Assembly: GCA_026003175.1 (NCBI GenBank) | Contig: BPGT01000002.1 | Span: 496,001-560,000 of the forward strand | Direction of reading: 5' to 3' | Length of the DNA stretch: 64,000 bases | From: Armatimonadota bacterium | GTDB taxonomy: Bacteria; Armatimonadota; HRBIN16 | Shown here: positions 36,737 through 44,625 of the stretch, piece after piece | How positions within the stretch are numbered: the stretch's first letter is position 1 | How the letters are laid out: each line of letters begins with the position of its first letter | Notes under the pieces: model-generated | What the model was told of the DNA's origin: nothing | The model's input: only the letters and a program-made list of their open reading frames with translations | The model's database searches: none | Position numbers and translations under genes: made by a program

Positions 36737-38597
36737 CCTCACGCGGTGCATCGGTTGCGATTCCTGCACCCTTGCCTGCAAACAGGAGAACGGCACGCCG
36801 ATGGATGTGTTCTTCGCGCGTGTACTGAACGTGGAGGCGGGGACCTATCCCCTCGTGAAGCGCATTTACATTCCGGTTCTATGTAACCATTGTGAAAACC
36901 CGGCGTGCCTCAAAGCCTGTCCCAACAAGGCGATTTTCCGCCGCGAGGACGGCATTGTGCTGATAGACCAGGACAGATGTCGTGGTGCGGGAGCCTGCGT
37001 GTCCGCATGCCCCTACGGCAACATCATTTTGACTGACCGCGACCGCTGGTACCTGCCCGATGACCGGGCATACGAGCGCGATTACGTCCGACCGCGCCTG
37101 AAGGAGCAGGTTGCTCGTAAATGCACTTTTTGCGCGCACCGCGTAGACGAGGGACTGGAACCCGCGTGTGTGGTGGCGTGCCCGACTACTGCCCGCATCT
37201 TCGGCGATGTGGAAGACCCGAACAGTAGGATTTCGCAGTACATCGCTGAGCAACGACAGACAACGGGACGTGAGCCGTTCAAGCTGCTTCCCGAAGCGCA
37301 AACGCAGCCCGCCAACATGTATCTGGGCACGATGGCAAAGCAGGAGGTGAGCACGCTGAGCGCGCCTTCCGCGCCTTCGGAGCATCGGGTGGAGATGGGA
37401 CAACAGCGCGAACCGGAACGTGCAGGTGTAATGGCGGGCGCAGCGCGGCTGTTCGCCAAACTTACCGCCCTGTGGCTGTTTATCATGGTGCTCCTGTTCG
37501 TCTTGCAGGTAGTTGCTCAGCAAAACGACTCGGCTCCCACCCCGGCAGAACTATACTCCGATTCTTCCTGCGCGGGTTGCCACGGACCGACTGCGATGGG
37601 TGGCCTGGGACCGCCTCTGGCGGAGACGAAGCGTTCACTGGAGGAGTTTAAAAAGATAGTGCGAGAAGGGCGAGGCATGATGCCCGCCACACCACCTTCG
37701 GAGATGCCCGACGAGGAGATAGCGGTCATCCACGATTTTGTGCAGAAGACAAAGCTTGACCCTTCGCAAGTTCCAGTCTCCTACAAAATCGGGCAGTGGC
37801 TGAGCACTACCCACGTCACAGTGATATTTGCCGTCATCAGCCTTGTGTGGCTGGTGCTGACCCTGCGTGTGCTGTGGTACTGGGTGGACTGCGCGGGCTG
37901 GAAGAACCTGAAGCCCTATCTGCGCAAATTCGGCTACGGCAGGGCGCTGGGGGTGTTCCTGCGATCCCTTATCGTGGACGGATTGCTCGTCGCGCACCTG
38001 TGGCGCAGGGACAGATTCCGCTGGATGATGCACGCGTTCATGCTTTACGGTTTCCTTGCGCTGGGATTGTCGGATATCCTGATGAGCATCTTCAATCCCA
38101 CGCGCGGAACCCTGCCCATCACGCATCCGCTAAAGCTGCTGCCCAATCTGGCGGGGTTGGCGATACTGGCAGGTATTGTATATGTGCGCTATCGCTACAG
38201 CGAGGACCCCTATATCGATAACGGACTCACCCTGAGCAGAGACTACACCTTCCTGAGCCTGCTCACGTGGACGATACTGACGGGCTTTCTGGTGGAGGGG
38301 CTGGGCTATGCGGGAGCGTATGTGTTCATCCAGCCCGCCTATATCCTGCATCTGTCTCTGGTAGCGGCGTTGTTCCTGACCGCGCCCTTCACGCGCTTCC
38401 AGCACGCCTTTCTCGTGCCCGTGCTAATGGCGCTCACGAAGGTCACCTCGCAGGTAGCGTACAGCGGTGTGGAACTGGGCTTTCTGAGCGAGCCTTCGCC
38501 GGGGCGACATCACAAGTCGGAGCGAATAGCGCAGGATGTCCTGCAGCATGTCGCACCGGATCTCGCCGGCAAATTCCGATTGCGATACTATCCGTAG
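36711..38597 (+). CDS. Fusion of NarH-like Fe-S subunit, cytochrome c domain and NarI-like membrane anchor
   Basis: One 628-residue chain that seems to join three electron carriers. Residues 1-210: four-cluster ferredoxin domain (CIGCDSCTLAC, CNHCENPACLKACP, CTFCAHRVDEG). The third motif reads Cys90-Arg-Gly-Ala-Gly-Ala-Cys96, lacking one Cys exactly where NarH has Trp, so one cluster is probably [3Fe-4S]. About 243-264: a membrane helix. About 275-355: a c-type cytochrome with Cys287-Ala-Gly-Cys290-His291 and likely Met ligands (GRGMMPA). 365-600: several membrane helices with paired His (MMHAFMLYG, LHLSLVAALFL, RFQHAFL) like NarI/HdrE. This topology puts the clusters inside and the heme c outside. 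Ribosome-binding site GGTGGGG, overlapping the Mo subunit. Confidence 0.85.
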   Translation: MARLAMLIDLTRCIGCDSCTLACKQENGTPMDVFFARVLNVEAGTYPLVKRIYIPVLCNHCENPACLKACPNKAIFRREDGIVLIDQDRCRGAGACVSACPYGNIILTDRDRWYLPDDRAYERDYVRPRLKEQVARKCTFCAHRVDEGLEPACVVACPTTARIFGDVEDPNSRISQYIAEQRQTTGREPFKLLPEAQTQPANMYLGTMAKQEVSTLSAPSAPSEHRVEMGQQREPERAGVMAGAARLFAKLTALWLFIMVLLFVLQVVAQQNDSAPTPAELYSDSSCAGCHGPTAMGGLGPPLAETKRSLEEFKKIVREGRGMMPATPPSEMPDEEIAVIHDFVQKTKLDPSQVPVSYKIGQWLSTTHVTVIFAVISLVWLVLTLRVLWYWVDCAGWKNLKPYLRKFGYGRALGVFLRSLIVDGLLVAHLWRRDRFRWMMHAFMLYGFLALGLSDILMSIFNPTRGTLPITHPLKLLPNLAGLAILAGIVYVRYRYSEDPYIDNGLTLSRDYTFLSLLTWTILTGFLVEGLGYAGAYVFIQPAYILHLSLVAALFLTAPFTRFQHAFLVPVLMALTKVTSQVAYSGVELGFLSEPSPGRHHKSERIAQDVLQHVAPDLAGKFRLRYYP

Positions 38598-38608
38598 GAG
38601 GCAAGCCG

Positions 38609-39115
38609 ATGAGAAGTAATGGTCTGGAATATCAGGAACAGCAACCGGATTCCCCCATCCGGCGCAGGGTACTGAGCTGGCTGGTGGGGTTGATCAATCT
38701 AGGGGTAATAGCGGGCTTTATTGCGCCGGTGCTGGGGTTCATCAGCTCGCCTACCCGCCGACGACGAGAGCAGGGAGAGTGGGTGCCGGTACTGAACGCC
38801 CATGAACTGAAGCCCGGCGAAACCAGAGCGGTGACGTACTCGTTGATGGTGAAAGACGGCTACATGACCGCCGAGCACCGCTACAGTGTTTACCTGTACC
38901 ACCGAAGCGACGGCACTATCCTAGCGTTTGACCCTTCCTGCCCGCATCTAGGTTGCCGGGTGGAGTTCAAAGAGCGCAAGCAGCGCTATGTGTGTCCTTG
39001 TCACGGTGGAGTATTTGACACCGAAGGCAATCTGGTCTCCGGTCCGCCTCCAACCGGATTAACGAAGTTGCCTGCGCGTGTGGATGGAGGCAAAATCTGG
39101 ATACAGAGGGTGTAG
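38609..39115 (+). CDS. Rieske [2Fe-2S] protein
   Basis: Quinol-oxidising iron-sulfur protein of a bc-type complex, 168 residues. The start is set by TAGGAGG nine bases before ATG; a longer in-frame stretch upstream lies inside the previous gene. A membrane anchor at about 22-45 (WLVGLINLGVIAGFIAPVLGF) precedes the Rieske fold with Cys111-Pro-His113-Leu-Gly-Cys116 and Cys129-Pro-Cys131-His132-Gly-Gly, so both cluster His and the disulfide pair are present. It lies 11 bases after the fusion gene. Confidence 0.95.
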   Translation: MRSNGLEYQEQQPDSPIRRRVLSWLVGLINLGVIAGFIAPVLGFISSPTRRRREQGEWVPVLNAHELKPGETRAVTYSLMVKDGYMTAEHRYSVYLYHRSDGTILAFDPSCPHLGCRVEFKERKQRYVCPCHGGVFDTEGNLVSGPPPTGLTKLPARVDGGKIWIQRV

Positions 39116-39119
39116 GACA

Positions 39120-40307
39120 ATGGCGCACCTGATAGAGAAAACTACCGAGAAACCGACGCCTCGCTCGGATGGCAAGCCTGAGACAGGCGTGGAACTGTCC
39201 CGCCAGACGGGGTGGGTTGGTGCAGTGCGCGACTGGATAGAAGAGCGCACCGGATTGTTCGGCTTTATCAAACACCATCTGGACGAGCCGATGCCTCCAG
39301 GCGTGGGGTGGTGGCAAACGCTGGGCAATCTACTGCTCACGCTACTCATTTTCCAGTTCATTACCGGTTTCGCGCTGGCGATGTTCTACGCGCCCACACC
39401 CGACCACGCGCACGAGAGCGTGAAGCACATCACCGAGAACGTGCCACTGGGAGCGTTCATTCGCGGATTGCACCACTGGGGATCTTCGTTCATTATGCTG
39501 GTAGTGGTGCTGCACATCCTGCGCGTGTTCTTCTGGGGGGCTTATAAGAAGCCGCGCGAACTCACGTGGCTGGTCGGCGTTGCCATCTTTCAGGTGATAC
39601 TGGCGTTCGCCTTCACCGGCTACCTGCTGATTTGGGACCAGAAGGCGTACTGGGCGACGGTAGTAGGCACGCGATTCGCCAGCACCGTGCCCATTATCGG
39701 CGAGTGGCTAATGCGATTCCTGCGTGGCGGTAAAGAGGTAGGAGCGCTGACGCTCACCCGTTTCTACGCCATCCACATCATGCTATTACCGGTGGCGCTG
39801 GTGCTGCTGACCGCGGCGCATCTGTATCTGGTTCGGCGGTTGCACATCTCCGGTCCGGTGATTCCTCAGAAGGGTACCCCGCAGCCGTTCTATCCATACC
39901 AGCTGTTCCGTGACGCGGTGGTGGTGCTGGTGGGCATGGGGTTGTTGATGACCTGTGCTCTGCTGTTCAAGCCGCCACTGTACCCTGTCGCCGACCCATC
40001 GGGCACGGCGTTCACCCCACGTCCAGAATGGTACTTTCTGGGCTTGTATGAACTGTTGAAGCTAATGCCGCCCAAACTCGAAGTTCTTGGCACGGTGGTA
40101 ATACCCGGTCTGGTGGCAATCGGCATGATATTGCTGCCGTGGCTGGACCGCTCGCCGTCGCGTCACCCTGCGTATCGTAAGTGGGTGATTGACGTAGGGC
40201 TGATTATTATCTTCCTGATAGGCACGCTCACGTTGAAGGGCATCCTGTCCGAGCCGCCAACGCCGCCGCCTGCGCAGGTTTCTTCCACGACATCGGGTTC
40301 GCGATAG
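39120..40307 (+). CDS. Cytochrome b of a bc-type quinol-oxidising complex
   Basis: Membrane diheme subunit, 395 residues. ATG 39120 comes four bases after the Rieske stop. The two heme-b ligand pairs are visible as HHWGSSFIMLVVVLHILR and AIHIMLLPVALVLLTAAHLY. TPRPEWYFLGLYELLK contains the PEWY motif of the Qo site. N-terminal (b6-like) and C-terminal (subunit IV-like) parts are in one chain. No separate cytochrome c1 gene follows; the heme c domain of the fusion two genes upstream could accept the Rieske electron. Pro-rich C-terminal tail. Confidence 0.95.
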   Translation: MAHLIEKTTEKPTPRSDGKPETGVELSRQTGWVGAVRDWIEERTGLFGFIKHHLDEPMPPGVGWWQTLGNLLLTLLIFQFITGFALAMFYAPTPDHAHESVKHITENVPLGAFIRGLHHWGSSFIMLVVVLHILRVFFWGAYKKPRELTWLVGVAIFQVILAFAFTGYLLIWDQKAYWATVVGTRFASTVPIIGEWLMRFLRGGKEVGALTLTRFYAIHIMLLPVALVLLTAAHLYLVRRLHISGPVIPQKGTPQPFYPYQLFRDAVVVLVGMGLLMTCALLFKPPLYPVADPSGTAFTPRPEWYFLGLYELLKLMPPKLEVLGTVVIPGLVAIGMILLPWLDRSPSRHPAYRKWVIDVGLIIIFLIGTLTLKGILSEPPTPPPAQVSSTTSGSR

Positions 40308-40317
40308 TCGGTTCCTT

Positions 40318-40336
40318 CGTGGAGGGCACGGCTCCA
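40318..40336. repeat. Degenerate family B element
   Basis: CGTGGAGGGCACGGCTCC resembles the complement of the right half of family B (GGAGCCTCGCCCTCCACG). Weak but in the expected intergenic position between cytochrome b and the nuclease gene. Confidence 0.35.
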
Positions 40337-40430
40337 TTCGAGGATGAGAAGGAGGTACGGTCGCGGCGGAGTGCGTCCATCCGGTAGTCTTGCAGGATAC
40401 CGTTTCCCCAACCGCTAACTATCAACCACT

Positions 40431-40976
40431 ATGCGCAAAAGCCGAGCATTCCGAACAACCATTCCCCTCGCGGCGGTGGTGCTGGTGATCATCGCATCCG
40501 CGCTGTGGCAGCGGTGGATGCCCGCGCGTGGGGATTTCACTGGCAGGGTGGTGGGCGTCTCCGACGGCGACACGATAGAGGTGATGCGTGCGGGAAGGGC
40601 GGTACGCGTGCGCCTGCAAGGTATCGATTGCCCTGAAAGTCATCAGGCGTACGGTAGTCGGGCGAAACAGTTTACCGCTGAGCTGGCGTTTGGCAAGACG
40701 GTGGCGGTACAGGTTCATGGAACCGACCAGTACGGTCGCATCCTTGGCGAAGTCATCCTGCCCGATGGGCGCAGCCTGAATCGTGAGCTGGTGCGCAACG
40801 GTTATGCGTGGTGGTATCGGCGTTATTCCGATGACCCGGTGCTGCAGCAATTAGAGGAGGAAGCGCGCCGCGAACGGCGCGGCTTGTGGCGTGATAAGAA
40901 CCCTGTACCTCCTTGGGAGTTTCGGAGGGGGCGCAGGAGGGAGACGGAAAGTTATACCGCGTCACCGTTCCGCTGA
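40431..40976 (+). CDS. Membrane-anchored or secreted thermonuclease-family (SNc) nuclease
   Basis: Staphylococcal-nuclease-like protein of 181 residues. An N-terminal hydrophobic anchor (TIPLAAVVLVIIASALW) is followed by the SNc domain: VSDGDTIEV, RVRLQGIDCPE (catalytic Arg and Glu) and QYGRILGEV (second Arg). The C-terminus RRERRGLWRDKNPVPPWEFR is typical of the family. The start has only a weak ribosome-binding site. It probably degrades extracellular or periplasmic nucleic acid. Confidence 0.9.
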   Translation: MRKSRAFRTTIPLAAVVLVIIASALWQRWMPARGDFTGRVVGVSDGDTIEVMRAGRAVRVRLQGIDCPESHQAYGSRAKQFTAELAFGKTVAVQVHGTDQYGRILGEVILPDGRSLNRELVRNGYAWWYRRYSDDPVLQQLEEEARRERRGLWRDKNPVPPWEFRRGRRRETESYTASPFR

Positions 40977-41061
40977 AGTAGCCTGGCTTGCAGGAATCTC
41001 CCTGTTCGTCCCCGAAAGCGTACCCTGACACTGTCAGCACAGAGAAAGGAGCGTATAACGT

Positions 41062-41898
41062 ATGGAAATCGGCATATTGACCGCGCCGTTTGGTGGGGAA
41101 CCGCTGGAGGTAGTGGCAGCTTTCGCGGGCGAGCACGGCTTCGCCGCGCTAGAGGTTGCTTCGGGACCGGGTTCCAAGCATATCGACATCACGAACTTCA
41201 CGCAGGCGGACGCCGAGCGTATTTTAGAACTGATGGAGCGACGCGCCCTGCGCATCAGCAGTGTGGCGATGTACACCAATACCACCCCAGCTGACCCGCA
41301 GGAGCGCGCGAAGGTGGTTGATCTGCTGAAGAAGGCGGTAGACGCCGCACATCTGCTGGGTGTGGATGTGGTGTGTACTCTCGGTGGAATGCCTGTGCCC
41401 GGCAAGGATAAGTTCAAGACCATTCAGGAAGACTGCACGCAGGTTTTTCCACCGCTGCTGGATTACGCCGGCGAACGGGGCATCAAGATTGCTTTAGAGA
41501 ACTGGTACGCCACCAACATGCAGGGCTTGGAGCACTGGAAGTGCATGTTCGACGCCATTCCGCATGAGAACTTCGGCTTGAACTTCGACCCCTCGCACCT
41601 GATATGGCAGGGCATCGACTACATCGCAGCGGTGCATTATTTCGGCAAACGCATCTTCCACACGCACGCCAAAGACACCGAGATTCGCGAGGACAAGCTG
41701 CGCTGGCTGGGCAATCAGGTGCATGGCTGGTGGCGGTACGTGATACCCGGCTTCGGCGCGGTGCGTTGGGGCGAGTATATCGGTGCGTTGAGGGCTGTCG
41801 GCTACGACGGCGTGCTCTCCATCGAGCATGAAGATAGCGCGTTTGGGCGCGAAGAGGGCTTCCTCGCCGGTAAGCGATACCTGAGCCAGTTCGTATAG
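41062..41898 (+). CDS. Sugar phosphate isomerase/epimerase family protein (xylose-isomerase-like TIM barrel)
   Basis: A 278-residue protein beginning after AAAGGAG. MEIGILTAPFGGEPLEVVAAFAGE, then ALENW, NFGLNFDPSHLIWQG, HTHAKDTEI and VLSIEHEDSAFG carry the metal-binding Glu, Asp and His residues of the AP_endonuc_2 barrel. It is followed ten bases later by an FGGY kinase gene, so the pair may isomerise and then phosphorylate a pentose or polyol. Confidence 0.88.
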   Translation: MEIGILTAPFGGEPLEVVAAFAGEHGFAALEVASGPGSKHIDITNFTQADAERILELMERRALRISSVAMYTNTTPADPQERAKVVDLLKKAVDAAHLLGVDVVCTLGGMPVPGKDKFKTIQEDCTQVFPPLLDYAGERGIKIALENWYATNMQGLEHWKCMFDAIPHENFGLNFDPSHLIWQGIDYIAAVHYFGKRIFHTHAKDTEIREDKLRWLGNQVHGWWRYVIPGFGAVRWGEYIGALRAVGYDGVLSIEHEDSAFGREEGFLAGKRYLSQFV

Positions 41899-41908
41899 GA
41901 GGTGCGCA

Positions 41909-43439
41909 ATGGCATACCTGCTGGGCATCGACGTGGGTACCAGCGGCACCAAAGCGTTGCTCATCGACGAAAGCGGGAAGGTAGTCGCTCGTGCGGTGAG
42001 CGAATATCCGCTGTATACCCCGAAGCCCCTTTGGGCGGAACAGGACCCCGCCGACTGGTGGCGGGCGACCTGCGAAAGCATCCGCGAAGTGCTGCGCCAG
42101 GCGGGTATCACCGGCGAGCAGGTGCGGGGCGTGGGACTGTCCGGGCAGATGCACGGCTCGGTGTTCCTCGACGAAAACAATCAGGTCATTCGCCCAGCCA
42201 TTCTTTGGTGTGACCAGCGCACGGCGGCAGAGTGCGCATGGATTACTGAGACCGTCGGGCGCGAGCGCGTGGTGGAGCTGACCTCCAACCCGGTGCTCAC
42301 GGGCTTTCAGGCGGGTAAGATTATCTGGCTGCGTAACAACGAGCCGGAGGCGTACGCCCGCGTGCGCAGGGTGCTGCTGCCAAAGGACTATATCCGTTTT
42401 CTGCTCACTGGCGAGTACGCCACAGAGGTTTCGGACGCCTCTGGTACGTCGCTGTTCAACGTACGCAAGCGCGCTTGGGCGGATGAGGTACTGGACGCCA
42501 TCGGCATCCCCCGCGAATGGATGCCCAGAGTGTACGAGTCGCCGGAAGTCACTGGGCGTATCACTGCCGAAGCGGCGACGGCAACCGGGCTGAAAGAGGG
42601 TACGCCCGTTGTCGGTGGCGGCGGCGACCAGGCGGCAGGCGCGGTAGGCAACGGCATTGTGGAGACGGGCGTGGTGTCGGTGTCGGTGGGCACGTCGGGG
42701 GTGGTGTTTGCCTTCGCTGACGAGCCAGTGGTGGACCCCGGTTTGCGCACACATACCTTCTGCCACGCAGTGCCTGGCAAGTGGCACGTCATGGGCGTGA
42801 TGCTATCGGCAGGGGGTAGCCTGCGCTGGTGGCGTGATGCCTTTGCCACCGAGGAGAAAAGCGTCGCGACCGCAATGGGCGTGGACCCCTACGAGCTTAT
42901 CACCGCCGAGGCGGCGCAGGCTCCACTGGGCGCGGAGGGCTTGATTTTCCTGCCATACCTCACGGGCGAGCGTACCCCACACGCCGATCCCCATGCACGA
43001 GGTGTCTTCTTTGGTGTCACCCTGCGTTCCGACCGCTCGCATTTTGCCCGCGCGATACTGGAGGGGGGTGGCGTTCGGCTTGCGCGACTCCTTTGAAATC
43101 CTGCGCGAGATGGGCTTGCCGATTACGCAGGTGCGGGCGTCCGGCGGGGGGGCACGCAGTGCGGTGTGGCGACAGATTCTCGCTGACGTATCGGGCTACG
43201 ACCACGTGACCATCAACGTAGACGAGGGACCGGCGTTTGGTGTAGCATTACTGGCAGGTGTAGGCACAGGCGTATGGCAGAGCGTTGCTGAAGCCTGTCA
43301 TGCCACTATCCAGGTGGTGAGCAACACGCCTGCCGACCCAGGTGCCCACCATGCCTACAAACCGTACTACGTGCTTTATCGCAAGCTGTACCAGCACTTG
43401 AAGGCGGATTTCGCGGAGGTAGCAGGGTTGATGGAGTAG
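41909..43439 (+). CDS. FGGY-family carbohydrate kinase (xylulokinase-like), interrupted by a frameshift in a G run
   Basis: The first 385 residues read as a normal FGGY kinase: GIDVGTSGTKALLIDESG (ATP site), GLSGQMHGSVFLDE, LWCDQRTAAE, GGGGDQAAGAVGNG and TGERTPHADPHARG. At 43063-43068 a run of six G shifts the frame, so the first frame stops at 43096. Reading with five G would give RAILEGVAFGLRDSFEILRE and continue through VRASGGGARSAVWRQILADV to a stop at 43439, about 509 residues, the usual size. It is either a real inactivating mutation, a sequencing error or slippage. AGGAGGTGCGCA precedes the ATG. Confidence 0.88.
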
Positions 43440-43477
43440 CCTGCAGTCTGTTCATCCGGCTGGGGGAATAGCACCTC

Positions 43478-43507
43478 TTGCACTGTGGTTTCCCTTTTGT
43501 GTAACAT
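43478..43507 (+). promoter_or_regulatory. Candidate promoter of the DnaJ-domain gene
   Basis: TTGCAC (43478-43483), 18 bases, TAACAT (43502-43507), about 37 bases before the chosen ATG. Confidence 0.45.
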
Positions 43508-43544
43508 AGGGTGGTGCGCCCGGCAAGAGGTGGGGAAGGGTGAA

Positions 43545-43937
43545 ATGTGTCTGGTGGCATTGATTTCGTTCATTCTGGCGTGGAGGTTTCCGTTCTTCTG
43601 GCTGGTGTTTATCTGGTCACTGTGGGCAATGTCGCGACAGCCCAGGGCGACGTATCACTACCAGCACACGACCTATCAGCCTCCACGCACGGAGCCGCCT
43701 CGCCCGCGGAGCACGCTGTACGACCTGCTAGAAGTCAGTCCAAACGCCTCGCCGGAGGTGATTAAGGCCGCTTACCGCCAGCTTGCGCTCAAGTACCATC
43801 CTGACAAACAGCCGGATGTGCGGATGCGACGGCAGGCGGAAGAGCGTATGAAGCAAATCAACGCCGCCTACCACATCCTTTCCGACCCCGCGCGGCGGGC
43901 GGAGTACGACCGTCGGTTGCGCGAGGAGTTGATTTAA
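43545..43937 (+). CDS. Small membrane-anchored DnaJ-domain protein
   Basis: ATG 43545 follows GGGAAGGGTGAA; the frame is open further upstream but those starts overlap the promoter. The 130-residue protein has one or two N-terminal hydrophobic segments ([26 protein letters not shown]), a Tyr/Pro/Arg linker and a C-terminal J domain (about 60-125) with [20 protein letters not shown] and the HPD tripeptide in LKYHPDK. It lacks the Gly/Phe and zinc domains, so it would recruit DnaK to a membrane site instead of acting as a general DnaJ. Confidence 0.88.
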   Translation: MCLVALISFILAWRFPFFWLVFIWSLWAMSRQPRATYHYQHTTYQPPRTEPPRPRSTLYDLLEVSPNASPEVIKAAYRQLALKYHPDKQPDVRMRRQAEERMKQINAAYHILSDPARRAEYDRRLREELI

Positions 43938-43958
43938 TCCACAAGGAGGGACATTGCC

Positions 43959-44606
43959 ATGAAGTGCCCAAAGTGCGGTGCGGAAGTCAAAGAGGGATTA
44001 GCCGCCTGCAGCGTGTGCTTTGCCCCCTTGACAGGTGAGGAGGCAGAGCGCGTAGCGAAGCTGGCGAAAGAGGCTCCTCAGCCAGCGCCTCAAGCGCGAT
44101 ATACGCCAGAAACCACGTTCCGCAGATCTGGCGGTAGAGGCGGAAAGGCGGCTGCGGTGATACTGGTTATCATCCTGCTGGCGGCGGTGGGCGTAGCGGG
44201 ATGGTATTACTTGATCTACCTGCGTTCGCCACAGTACGCCGCGCGCCAATTCCTGGACGGTATCAAAACCAAGAACTATCAGCAGGTGTACGACTACGGA
44301 CTCTGGACTGGCGTGCTGGGATATATTCAAAGCGCCGATGATGTTCGCAGAGCTTTTGAGATCGCTGCCCAGTTGGGTATGAACCAAACCTTCGATACTT
44401 ACACAATCAAGAAGGTCGCCGTCAATGGTGACAAAGCCACAGTCAGCGTCGAGATTAGTCGGGCGGGCAAGACAGGCGATAAGGACTTCGTTTTCGTGAG
44501 GACAAGCGATGGGAAGTGGAAGTGCGACCTGATGAACACTGTCAAGTCGGATCTCGAGAGGCTCATGCGCAACATGCGGATACCACAGTTCAACATGGGC
44601 AGATAA
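43959..44606 (+). CDS. Zinc-ribbon membrane protein with C-terminal DUF4878-like domain
   Basis: A 215-residue protein after AAGGAGGG. The N-terminus has a four-cysteine zinc ribbon (CPKCGAEVKEGLAACSVC). A Pro-rich linker, a membrane helix (AAAVILVIILLAAVGVAGWYYL) and an extracellular domain follow. The outer part (AARQFLDGIKTKNYQQVYDY, then VNGDKATVSVEISRAG and DGKWKCDL) resembles DUF4878/NTF2-like lipoprotein domains. The role is unknown. Confidence 0.72.
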   Translation: MKCPKCGAEVKEGLAACSVCFAPLTGEEAERVAKLAKEAPQPAPQARYTPETTFRRSGGRGGKAAAVILVIILLAAVGVAGWYYLIYLRSPQYAARQFLDGIKTKNYQQVYDYGLWTGVLGYIQSADDVRRAFEIAAQLGMNQTFDTYTIKKVAVNGDKATVSVEISRAGKTGDKDFVFVRTSDGKWKCDLMNTVKSDLERLMRNMRIPQFNMGR

Positions 44607-44625
44607 TGCTTCGCGGAGGACGACA

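Noticed and set aside
41483-42787. Minus-strand frame of about 434 codons across the isomerase and kinase genes
   Set aside because: Spans two unrelated real genes on the other strand and is rich in Arg, His and Pro, typical of an antisense frame.
43485-43544. N-terminal extension of the DnaJ-domain protein
   Set aside because: Overlaps the candidate promoter (43478-43507); the ATG at 43545 has a ribosome-binding site and opens the hydrophobic segment.
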